64,000 nucleotides of DNA. It comes from Archivesica marissinica (Eukaryota; Mollusca; Bivalvia; Venerida; Vesicomyidae). The notes under the pieces are model-generated. The model saw only the letters and a program-made list of their open reading frames with translations, ran no database searches and was not told the DNA's origin. Both the position numbers and the translations under genes were made by a program. Of the stretch, positions 1-12,300 are shown in pieces. Position 1 is the first letter of the stretch; each line of letters begins with the position of its first letter. The stretch covers positions 19,251,543-19,315,542 of the forward strand of contig CM026398.1 in assembly GCA_014843695.1 (NCBI GenBank), in the 5' to 3' direction.

Positions 1-146
1 TGGCAGTTTCTTACGGAGGTTGGTGCACCCAAGTACTGGTTAACCGCTGGAGCCTGCCCAGGAAAGGTGTTGTTAGGTAAACTGCCCACCGGTGATATAG
101 CCCAAAATGGTGCTGATGCAGGCGTAAAACCCGAAATATAACATAA
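1..146 (+). mobile_element. Family-A tRNA-SINE, 3' part
   Basis: This is the body and tail of the family-A SINE (ttcttacggaggttggtgca ... acccgaaatata), cut by the window edge. Complete copies elsewhere carry a tRNA-like head with A box tggtcgagtggttaagg and B box ggttcgagcc. Confidence 0.8.
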
Positions 147-280
147 CATAAGATTCTGCTGTTATTTAATGGCATGATAAGAAAGAAGTCATTTCTTTGA
201 TTAATCTCTGATATTTGAAAGTTGCTAAACATCTGCCCTACTGCTTTCCTTGATCTATGCATGTTTTGTTTGTTTGGCAG

Positions 281-360
281 TTAGAGAAGGAGATGCAGGA
301 TACTCAGATGGAAATCTACCAGAAACTAGGTCGCAAATCATCTGGACCTCCCGATAAAAG
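281..360 (+). CDS. Gene 1 exon a (internal)
   Basis: The acceptor is a T-rich tract ending in ttggcag at 280, and the donor is AAAAG|gtagga at 361. The frame reads LEKEMQDTQMEIYQKLGRKS and continues to PPDK, ending in phase 2. The first half is coiled-coil-like. It is the first exon in the window, so at least one upstream exon is missing. Confidence 0.8.
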
Positions 361-3300
361 GTAGGAGAAACATGAACGTATAATCCTTTAATTTAAAACA
401 CTGTTGTTACGTCATACGTTTGTACTTGCAATCACTGTTGTGACGTCATACCTTTGTACTTGCAGTCACTGTTGTGACATCATACCTTTGTACTTGCAGT
501 CACTGTTGTGACATCTTACCTTTGTACTTGCAGTCACTGTTGTGACGTCATACCTTTGTACTTGAGGTCACTGTTGTGACGTCATACCGTTGTACTTGCA
601 GTCACTGTTGTGACGTCGTACCGTTGTACTTGCAGTCATATCTTGAATCCATGTGGGCGTTCTTTCTCGAAAATAAAACTAATAATTTGTCTTCTGCACT
701 GTTTCACACATGTTATGAACGTATCAATAATCGACATATTCTCGTTATCCCCCGATGCAATTTTGGCGAGCGATATTGATTTGGCGTCGTTCATCTATCC
801 GGAGCCAGTTAACCAATGGATTGTAAATATGTGAATGTTGATATCGCCATAGTGCGGTGATGCACACATGATTTCCAGAACATCAAACCAGCAATACCAG
901 AGTTAGTGCCCTTTAATTGACCTTGGATCAACACACTTTTCCATCCAGAGCCACTTTTCAGTAACAAATTGGTGGAATTTTATGAATCTTACCTCTTTGC
1001 ATGCTGGGTAAAATACAGGCTATAAATAGTTCAAATAATTCAGACAACAATTCACTAATGTTTTTCTTATTTGTAACTGAAAACTGAATATTTCAGGAAA
1101 TTTCATTACAAATGTCGAATTCCATGACATATTTGACTGTTATTTTCACCGCTAGCCTGCAAAGAGTTAATAATAAATATCTTTAGCCATAATGTTGTCA
1201 TGCACATTCACTTGTCGTCTGGATCAGAGTTAACAGTTTCTTACGGAGGTTGGTGCACCCAAGTACTGGTTAACCGCTGTAGCCTGCCCAGGAAAGGTGT
1301 TGTTAGGTAAACTGCCCGCTGGCGATATAGCCCAAAATGGTGCTGATGTAGGCGTTAAACCCGAAATATAGTATAATAATATCGTCTGGATCAGACATAT
1401 AACACCAAAATTGACTGAAAATCCACATATTTGTCCGTCCAGAGCCAATTCAATGGAGGATGCCAATCCATCAAATTTGCTTACCAAAGTTTACTGTTGA
1501 CTTTAACAGTTATTTTGTTAATTCATACGCCAGTAGAGATGAAATGCTGAAACCGAAGTCTGGTAATAACTCAAAGGTGGTAAACATATATACACCTTAT
1601 GCAAAGCCGCTACAGTCCAAAATAGAAGAAATACCTGCCAGAATGAACAGACCCGTTCAGACAACTAAGCTGAAGTCTATACGCTATGATTTGTAAGTCT
1701 CCAGCATGTAAGTTTTCTGCATGCGGACAGACGTAGATGAATATCTAATTTTGATAACCTGTTGAATGTCTTGTACTCAATTGCATGATCTCTTATTGTA
1801 AAATATCTCGAGGATTTGAAGTTCTGTGAAGTGTGATGTTTTCGGATTGTGTTATTTTCGTAATACTTTCTGATGCGTCTTTATTTGACAATAATTTAGA
1901 AACTATTGAACTAACATTAATTTCTTTAACCCTTTCCTTCATAGAGATTTAGGTTAATGTACTATCAAGCCCCGCTCAGGCCGTAGTACTGGTTAACCGT
2001 TGGAGCCTGCCCAGGAAAGGTGTTGGATAAACTGCCCGCTGGCGATATAGCCCGAAATTGTGCTGATGCAGGCGTAAATCCCGAAATATATATATAAATA
2101 CATATATAATATACTATTATATCTCCATACAAATGACAAACATTTATCTATCTTGCAGTGGATAAGTAGTGGCCATATCTATCCCACCTCCATAGATATT
2201 ACTGGGACTACATAGAGATTTAGGTTAATATACTATTATATCTCCATACAAACGACAGCCATTTAGCTATCATGCAATGGATAAGTAGTGGCCATATCTA
2301 TCCCACCTCCATAGATATTACTGGGACTACATAGAGATTTAGGTTAATATACTATTATATCTCCATACAAACGACAGCCATTTAGCTATCATGCAATGGA
2401 TAAGTAGTGGCCATATCTATCCCACCTCCATAGATATTACTGGGACTACATAGAGATTTAGGTTAATATACTATTATATCTCCATACAAACGACAGCCAT
2501 TTAGCAATCATGCAATGGATAAGTAGTGGCCATATCTATCCCACCTCCATAGATATTACTGGGACTACATAGAGATTTAGGTTAATATACTATTATATCT
2601 CCATACAAACGACAGCCATTTAGCTATCATGCAATGGATAAGTAGTCGCCATATCTATCCCACCTCCATAGATATTACTGGGACTACATAGAGATTTAGG
2701 TTAATATACTATTATATCTCCATACAAACGACAACCATTTAGCTATCATGCAGTGGATAAGTAATGGCCATATCTATCCCACCTCCACCCGCCTCGTGGT
2801 CGAGTTTAAGGTCGCTGACTTGTATACCAACTTAACCTATCATCAATGATGGTCAGGGTTCGAGCCCCGCTCAGGCCGTGTCTCATTTATTGAAAAAGTT
2901 GGCAGTTTCTTACGGAGGTTGGTGCACCCAAGTACTGGTTAACCGCTGGAGCCTGCCCAGGAGGTGTTGTTAAGAACTGCCCGCCGGCGATATAGCCCAA
3001 ATGGTGCTGATGCAGGCGTAAAACCCGAATAACATAACATATCCCACCTCCATAGATATTACTGCGACTACATGAGATTCTGGCCTTTATTATGAACATT
3101 GGTTTGGCTACTACTATGGCCCAACGATAACGTGTTATTTACAAGCATTACTATAAATAGGTTTGGAATAAGCCAAATCAATACGTAGGGTGTAATAAAT
3201 AATCCTGTGTGCCAAGTACACATGTTATTAATTGAATCCTTCTCGCGATGTTATTAATTGAACCCTTCTCACGATGTTATTAATTGAACCCTTCTCGTGA

Positions 3301-6300
3301 TGTTATTAATTGAATCCTTCTCGCAATGTTATTAATTGAACCCTTCTCGCAAGGTTATTAATTGAACCCTTCTCACGATGTTATTAATTGAACCCTTCTC
3401 GCGATGTTATTAATTTAATTCTTCACGCGATGTTATTAATTTAATCCTTCTCGCGATGTTATTAGTTGAACCCTTCTCGTGATGTAATTAATTGAAACCT
3501 TCTCTCGATGTTATCAACAGTATCGGGTAACATTCCTTTCATGTATTGATGCGTGTGACGCTTTATACAATCATTTTGTTTTATTCGTACACAATTTTGA
3601 CAAATCATTTACCTGTTCATGTTGCTTAAAACAATATGTATTTGTATGCATACGGTCACAGGCACAAGACACACATTTGTATTTTGCCCTATGGTCATAT
3701 AGTAAGTAATTAAACATTATACAGTTATTTCCTGGGTGTTTGGGGAACAGTCAAAACTATTGTCCTGAGGTATCAGGGAAGACTTTCGAACTGTTGCCCG
3801 AGGCCGTTACTGTTTTATTACCTAATGCTTTATTTTATAACGTTTTTTGTACCCAGAGAGTCCCTATTTTCTAATAAAACATTGAGTTCATCCTCAGTCA
3901 TGTCTTCAAACCTAGCCTGGGCCATAATTCAAGATAAATTTCTGTTTTTCCCAGTTTGTCGGCTGATGACTAATCAATCATCATTTGTAAACGCTTGGTT
4001 TTGGTCTAAAAGCTGGTACGCCGGTAAGTATGCAATAAAATACGGAAAGGAATTAATGAACGGAAAGGAGGGCTTCACATAATGTATATCGATGACTTCA
4101 AGCGCAGTTAGAGCTAAAATGTATTCGGGACGTATTTTTTACTTTGGCTTCCATAACACCCTATTGCGCATCCTACTGCGCACAGTAAAATCATACTCAG
4201 AGTATGATGGGTTCAAAAGTCTAGTATGAAACAGTTCAAACTATTGCCCGGTCAACAGTTCGAACTGTTGCCCAGACCTGAGCGAAGGATAAAAAATGCA
4301 ATGAAACAGGCAAAGATAACGAATTACAAGTTATATAGAGCATTAGGTAATAATACTTACTATATGATCATAGGGCAAAAAAAAATTGTGTTTTGTGCCT
4401 GTGCATACGGTACGATATGAAGTGATGCGATTGACAATGGATTGATATGGTTCAAAATATACGGTAATATCGTATACGGCGACATACGGTTTGTTGTATG
4501 CACTATGTTTTGAAAAATTAACACGATACTATTTCAAAGACGCAATAACCTTCAAAACGAATATGGTACAAATACCCATTATATACTCATTTTAGCAATA
4601 ATTGCGTTCCTCCAACTGTAATAGAGTTATGATCCTTTGATTGAGTTTTTAACAGCATGCCTGTCTGCATTTCTTCTCTTGAACCTGCTCATTTGTAATA
4701 ATATATTTAATTGTTGTATTAATCCCCACAAACAAATATATGTGCCTAATATGGAAGCTGTCTGTCAAATAATTGTAGCAGACGACAATTCATTAATGTC
4801 TTTTTCTTATTTGTAGCTGAATCCGCCTCCGTGGTCGAGTGGTTAAGGTCGCTGACTTGTATACCACTGTAACCTATCATCACTAATGGTTACGGGTTCG
4901 AGCCCCGCTCAAGCCGTGTCTCATTTATATGAAAAAGTTGGCAGTTTCTTACGGAGGTTGGTGCACCCAAGTACTGGTTAACCGCTGGAGCTTGCCCAGG
5001 AAAGGTGTTAAGTAAACTGCCAGCCGGCGATATAGCCCAACAATGGTGCTGATGCAGGCGTAAAACCCGAAATATAAATAATAAATTATTTGTAGCTGAA
5101 AAAAATCAATAAATGTCGTGTAACTATTGTAACAAGATTGCACGACATTGACTGTTATTTTCACAACTATAGCATGCAAAGAGTTAAATTGTTAACAGGT
5201 GTACAAAGTGTTATAGCTAAGACATTTTCACGATGAATTTGTCATAAAAGATGTATTTAGTTTAAACATTATTTATTTCAGTATTTGTTCATGTAATCGA
5301 GAAATGAACATTTTACATATAATTTTACATATAATTTAACAGCAGTAGACTGAAAGGGATTAGAACAAAAGAAACCTTATATAGTTCTTCTCCCTATCAA
5401 TTGATTGATATACAATAGGCAGAAGAATAATATATATATATATATAACAATGAAAATACGTGAAATCTATTCTAGGTATATGTTAAAGAATTTCAGAACT
5501 TATTGTATTAGTGAGTCAATAGTTTTGGATATTAAAAAGAAAATGGTTAATATTTAAAGGAATATTTGAAGAAAGTTCAAGAACATGAACTATCAAATCT
5601 GAGCACGAGAAGAAGAGATTAGTATAGAGAAAAGTGGTTGAATAGGATCAGTTGTTGTGTCAATAACGACAGCATTCAGATTGGAACCCGCCATGCAAAC
5701 CTTTTAGAAATCATCATATTCATCTGTTCATATTAACATTTTAGGAAACCGCTAGAGCCGGACGACCAGGAGGTCACATATGAATTAAAGTCGCAGTTGT
5801 TAAAGAATGTCGAAATACAGAATCAAAAGCTAAAGACAGAATTCACATTGCACGAGAAGATGACCGAGTCTCGAATGCTGTCGCAGCAGAACAAACGGCT
5901 GCACGAGGATGTCACGCTGTCCCGGGCCAACTCTATGAGACTTATCAAGGTGTTTGAACGTAAAGCAAGAGAAGGTACGATTATACATAGGGGTTTTTTT
6001 CTAGAGCGGAATGACTGGGAGCGACGCCCTACCCGTTATAACCCCTCCCTTTAGCCCCACCCTTTTGCATTTTGTTTTATATAGCCTCGATATAGAGGCC
6101 TCAACAGGCGACTGCTTTGAGGTGGGCAGACATATTTAAACTAGAACTTGTCCGCCCTTTTCACCAATATGTACTACCAATATGTACTACCAATATGTAC
6201 TGCCTTACTTTCAATCTTTCATTCAGTGAAATATAATTTGATCATCAACAGAACAAACAAATGTTCCCTGTATCATGTATTATATATCTTTCATCTGTAT

Positions 6301-9300
6301 TATATATCTTTCATCTGCATCATATATCTTTCAGCTGTATTATATATCTTTCAGCTGTATTATATATCTTTCAGCTGTATTGTGTATTATATATCTTTCA
6401 GCTGTATTATATATCTTTCAGCTGTATTATATATCTTTCAGCTGTATTGTGTATTATATATCTTTCATCTGTATCTTATATATCTTTCATCTGTATCTTA
6501 TATATCTTTCACCTGTATCATATATATCTTTCACCTGTATCATATATATCTTTCACCTGTATCATATATATCTTTCACCTGTATCATATATATATTTCAC
6601 CTGTATCATAATTATATATCTTTCACCTGTATCATATATATCTTTCACCTGTATTATATATATTTCAGCTGTATTATATATCTTTCATCTGTATTATATA
6701 TCTTTCAGCTGTATTATATATCTTTCAGCTGTATTATATATCTTTCAGCTGTATTATATATCTTTCAGCTGTATTATATATATTTCAGCTGTATTATATA
6801 TCTTTCATCTGTATTATATATCTTTCAGCTGTATTATATATCTTTCAGCTGTATTATATATCTTTCAGCTGTATCATATATATTTCAGCTGCATCATATA
6901 TCTTTCAACTGATATACCTACCCTATATCATATATTATATATCTTTCAGCTATATCATGTGTTATATATTATTTTCCGGCTTATATACCCTGATTCATGT
7001 ATTATAATTTCTTTCAGCTGATACGAAGTTGAAAGAAATGACTCAAGAATTGCATCGATCTCAGGATTTAGCTGAGAAGTATCGTAACTTGTACGAAATG
7101 GACCGAAGAAAGTACGCCAAGGAGGGTGAATATTTGCCGCCGGTCGAGGATTCCAGACTTCCGGATAAAGAATCATCGTATACGTTCCTGGGAGGCAATA
7201 CTAGAATAAATGATGTGATTAGAAAAAATGAGGTAGAAAACTTGTCGCAATTCTAAAGTCTGTAACACCTAGCTGTTAGGTGAACCCCATTTATATCCTT
7301 CCATCTCCCTATTTAAAGCGGAATAGAGGATGAAAGTTTCCTCCACCGGTGTGTCTGTCCGTTCATAACATGTGGTGTCCGGTCTATAGCTCCTAACCCC
7401 GGTGAAAAGTTTTCATGCAATTCGGGTGAAATGTGGACCACATCTATTGCAGAGAATAACTTTTAATTAGTTATAAATTATAAAATGCACCAGCTGCATA
7501 TATGTAATAGCTGACTATAATAACAGTCAACGAGACATTGTGTCTTGTTAGATAATAACCAACTCGTTTATATTATAACATGAAAAGTCATGCCAGTATG
7601 TCCCTGATGAGGAACCGGCCAAAACCAAAATGATGCAATATACCCAAATGTTATTTCATCCTGCAACTGGTTGCATCATCATAGAGACCGACTTGTAGAA
7701 CCATGCAACATTTGCATATGATCAGCATATTCTTAATGTCGATTCTATAGCCTCGAGCTATATGTATATGTATTTTGGAAGTGTGTTTTCCGTTTATTTA
7801 TCGTCGCTACCGGTAGTAGTGGTAGTAGTAGTAGTAATAGTGTTTGTTTATTATAGTGTCACCCCTATTTAAAGGGCCAGCCATTACTGACTTATGAGAC
7901 ACCTTTTTTATGAACATCACTTCCCAAATCCTATACCATGTGCCAGGCTGGTAGGCAATCGGTATTATCAGTAACCGTTATTTAACTAGCTGGCTGCTCA
8001 CCAACTGGCCATATCAGAACGAACCACTGACGAACCATCGACTTCCCGCTCTGTAGGCGGACACCTTAACCACTAGGCCATTATGGTCGTTCTGCACTGT
8101 TACAATAAGGATTGTCTTCAGCTTAGGTTCCTTTCAACTATTTTGGTGACCTTGACATATTTCTGCTCAGGTCAATATCGGGGATATAAAAGTGTTTTAC
8201 AAACCTTTACCGATTTATATTACATTATAAGGTTTTACATGTTACACAGGTTTTGATCGAAGAAAGCGTAGACCAAAAACGAGAAATACGTCGACTAAAG
8301 GAAGACAATAACCGACTGATTCGACAAACAAAGTTAGCGATGCAGGACAGAGATCAAATGCTGGTATGCTGTTTTTTACACGGCAGATAATGGGTCCATA
8401 AAATATGGTAGAGTATGGTGTCTGTATATTCAGTGTGCGGCCATGTACGGATTCATATTCTGGGTGTTTCATATAGAAGTTTTTATTTCATCAAATACAA
8501 ACAAACATTATAACATTATGAAGTAGGTCAAATGACCCTTAATCAAATATGGTATAATAGTACAGTGTATTTCGGCGGTGGCCTTAACCCTTTCAACACC
8601 ACAGACCTCTAAATTGGCTTACAAAAAAGTGTAGATCCAGATGAGACGGCTCGTGACGAGCCGTCTCATCAGGATCTGCACTTTTTGCCAGTAATATTAC
8701 TATTTTAAGACAAAATTACCCATTTTGATAAATATACTGGTCCAAATGTAATTTTCTGATTAATTTATTGGTCTAATATCATGGACCAATCCATGTGAGT
8801 TACTTGGTGTTGAATGGGTTAATAGTTAAACACGTAATATTTAATAATAATACTATGTTAATTTTTAAACCTGAAAATATATTGCATATTTCAAGGCCGC
8901 CTCCGTGGTCGAGTGGTTAAGGTCGCTGACTTGTATACCACTGTAACCTATCATCACTGATGGTCAAGGGTTCGAGCCCCGCTGAGACCGTGTCTCATTT
9001 ATATGAAAAAGTTGGCAGTTTCTTACGGAGGTTGGTGCACCCAAGTACTGGTTAACCGTTGGAGCCTGCCCAGGAAAGGTGTTGTTAGATAAACTTCCGG
9101 CCGGTGATATAGCCCAAAATGGTGCTGATGCAGGCGTAAAACCCGAAATATAAATATAACATATATTTCAAGAATACATAAATTGAGATATATTTACGTA
9201 TAACTAAGAATGTGAATACCGAATATGGGACCATACACTCGGATTTACATCCATACACTCCTATATGGGATCTTTTTACGCAATGGTCTTGTATTAATTA

Positions 9301-12300
9301 TATAACTGTTATATTAGTGTGTACAAATTTATGTTAGCTTGATTGCGAAACAAGTTACATTAGTTTACTCTCTCTGTAGCCCGCATTCATGATGGAATCC
9401 ATCGTCCCGAGGGAGCAATGTGGAATTTAAGTACCGGTACCTTGCGTAAGGGCACAATTGTAATGGCTACAGGTGTGCTATCACAAATATATATTGTCTA
9501 GTTTCAACATTTTTACCATTTCTGCTCGACATGTATTATTATAATGTATGCATTGCGCAATGGTTCAACGTGGAAGATTTTGTAATCATTGTGTTAAAAT
9601 AAATGCCTAGAATACACAGTATCTGTCCGTCAGTTATGACTGTCATGTCAATATCTATAAGTTGTATTTTGTCTTTATGTCTTGATAAAAAGATAAGATA
9701 AGATAAAATAAGATAATTGTTTATTATAGTGACTTGTGTTTTCCAACATTTTTACAACATATATTCAGTATACCGGTAATGTGAAATTTTAACACCCGGC
9801 CCAACGGGCATATAAGTCACCTTATGTTAACAGTTTTAAATAACGTGAATATGCATCATTGAACGTAGAGTATTATTTACATACTTATTACTAAAGATAA
9901 TTACTAAAATAATTACTGAGATAATTATGCCGGTAATCGATTACAAATAACCAGAGATCATATTACAGGGCTTATGACAGGCCCTCAAAATAGGTAGAAG
10001 CTTAGGGCCATGCAAGGGGGACGTTTGTTGACTCGGGACTATTTTTGTTTCTTACTAATATCACCGTCGTTACAGTTTATACAAATTTATTTTAGCTCGA
10101 TTACGAAACAAGTTCATACAACTTATATTGATCACTCTAAGACCTCATTCCTGATGGAATCCATCGCCATGAGGGAGAGAGAAGACGCAATGTGGAATTT
10201 AAATACCTTGCCTAAGGGTACAATCGTAACTGTTACAGCTGGGCTCGAACTCGGGAGTCATTTGCACTCCTGACTTCCACTCTTATTACTGTCATTGGTA
10301 ACCAGGAAGTCGAAGTCTGACAATAAATCTGTGTGTATTTTCAGCACAAGTTGGAGACAAGTGAAGCTAACAGAAGAACTCTTCTTAAGAGGTTGGAGAA
10401 AGAAAAGGGTCAGGTAGGCACCTTGCATGTTACCCTATATGTTACTGCTGAGGCAAAAACAATGTTATTTGCTTGCTATACTGTATAGCAATATAACTGC
10501 CGTGCCAAATGTTACACGAGTTTTTCAAGGAGTATTGTATTGGCGATGTCTTATATTGGCGTGTTCGATTTTCCCCGACAAAATTAAACCTACAATCAGC
10601 GCGGCAAGAGAAACACCAATAAATCGGGGGCTCAAATTCCGGGCCTTTATCACCTGAAGCGAACACACTACACTACCACTGCGCTATCACAACTTCCACA
10701 AATCTGCTTTTACAGTTTTTGATTCCTAGAAACATTTTGAAAGTGAGCGGCCAACCAAATAATTATGTTTTTATATTATGCATGCATACCAGACATGTTT
10801 AGACACTATGAATAATATGGTAGCTCCTTATATCAGACCGACATGGCGTGATAGAGACACAGGACATCATTATGCATAATACATAATCCTGGATTTTCTT
10901 AAAGTGTGTTGGCCGATTGTTTGTTTTAATTGTTCGGTTTTTCGAGCTGTAATGGATCTTTAGCTGTGTGTCTGATGGGATGTATAGTATTTAGGAAGTA
11001 GCAATGTCCACAGGATTCTCATTGGTCAAAAATGGTTGACCCTTTGAACAGAATTGACACTATATTAAATGTGTGCTTTACATTACAGCATCAAACTCTG
11101 TCGAGGAGTCTGACGAGGCAGGCATCCGACTGGATTCTACTGAAGAAACAGATCGCACAGTTTGATGAGGAGTATAGATGGAGCCAGGTAACTAGTTTAC
11201 ACGTACACTCGTGTTTATTTTCTGTTTTAACCCTTTCACCCATTGAAGCGCCTCACGACACCCATTACCAATTCCACATAGATTGAGCCGTTAGTAGTAT
11301 AGTGTACAACCATTCATTATTCCCAAGAATCTCTATTGAATGTGGGGTAGTGACCTCTATGGAGGTGGGGTAGTGACCTCTATGGAGGTGTGGTAATGAC
11401 CTCTATGAATGTTTGGGGCAGTCACCTCTATGAATGTTTGGGGCTGTCACCTCTATGAATGTTTGGGGTAATCACCTCTATGAATGTTTGGGGTAATGAC
11501 CTCTATGAATGTCTGGGGTAATGACCTCTATGAATGTTTGGGGTAATGACCTCTATGAATGTTTGGGGTAATGACCTCTATGAATGTTTGGGGTAATCAC
11601 CTATATGAATGTTTGGGGTAATCACCTCTATGAATGTTTGGGGTAATGACCTCTATGAATGTTTGGGGCTGTCACCTCTATGAATGTTTGGGGTAATCAC
11701 CTATATGAATGTTTGGGGTAATCACCTCTATGAATGTTTGTAATCACCTCTATGAATGTTTGGGGTAATCACCTATATGAATGTTTGGGGTAATCACCTC
11801 TATGAATGTTTGGGGTAATCACCTATATGAATGTTTGGGGTAATCACCTCTATGAATGTTTGGGTAATCACCTATATGAATGTTGGGGTAATCACCTCTA
11901 TGAATGTTGGGGTAATCACCTCTATGAATGTTTGGGGTAATCACCTCTATGAATGTTGGGGTAATCACCTCTATGAATGTTTGGGGTAATCACCTCTATG
12001 AATGTTTGGGGTAATCACCTCTATGAATGTTTGGGGTAATTGCCTCTATGAATGTTTGGGGTAATCGCCTCTATGAATGTTGGGGGTAATCGCCTCTATG
12101 AATGTTGGGGGTAATCGCCTCTATGAATGTTGGGGGTAATCGCCTCTATGAATGTTGGGGGTAATCGCCTCTATGAATGTTGGGGGTAATCACCTCTATG
12201 AATGTTGGGGGTAATCACCTCTATGAATGTTTGGGGTAGTCACCTCTATGAATGTTTGGGGTAGTCACCTCTATGAATGTTGGGGGTAGTCATCTATGAA

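Larger units (their letters stand above)
1940..3085 (+). repeat. 119-bp tandem array interrupted by two SINEs
   Basis: The unit runs from catagagatttaggttaat to ttactgggacta with a 119-base period and about six near-identical copies between 2090 and 2788. The stretch 1940-1967 is the left part of a unit cut by the SINE at 1968-2090. The stretch after 3042 is the right part of a unit cut by the SINE at 2789-3041. Confidence 0.85.

Noticed and set aside
1460..1509. Start codon at 1460 for the frame of exon b
   Set aside because: A good acceptor at 1509 in the right phase, and phase agreement with exons a and c, make an internal exon more likely than a separate small gene.
4822..4900. tRNA gene
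   Set aside because: A and B boxes are present, but the acceptor and anticodon stems do not close and the sequence continues into the SINE body. The same holds for the other SINE heads.
6148..7021. Three overlapping frames of 116 to 254 codons rich in YISF
   Set aside because: They lie in the 20-bp array in the intron before exon d; the composition is that of the repeat.
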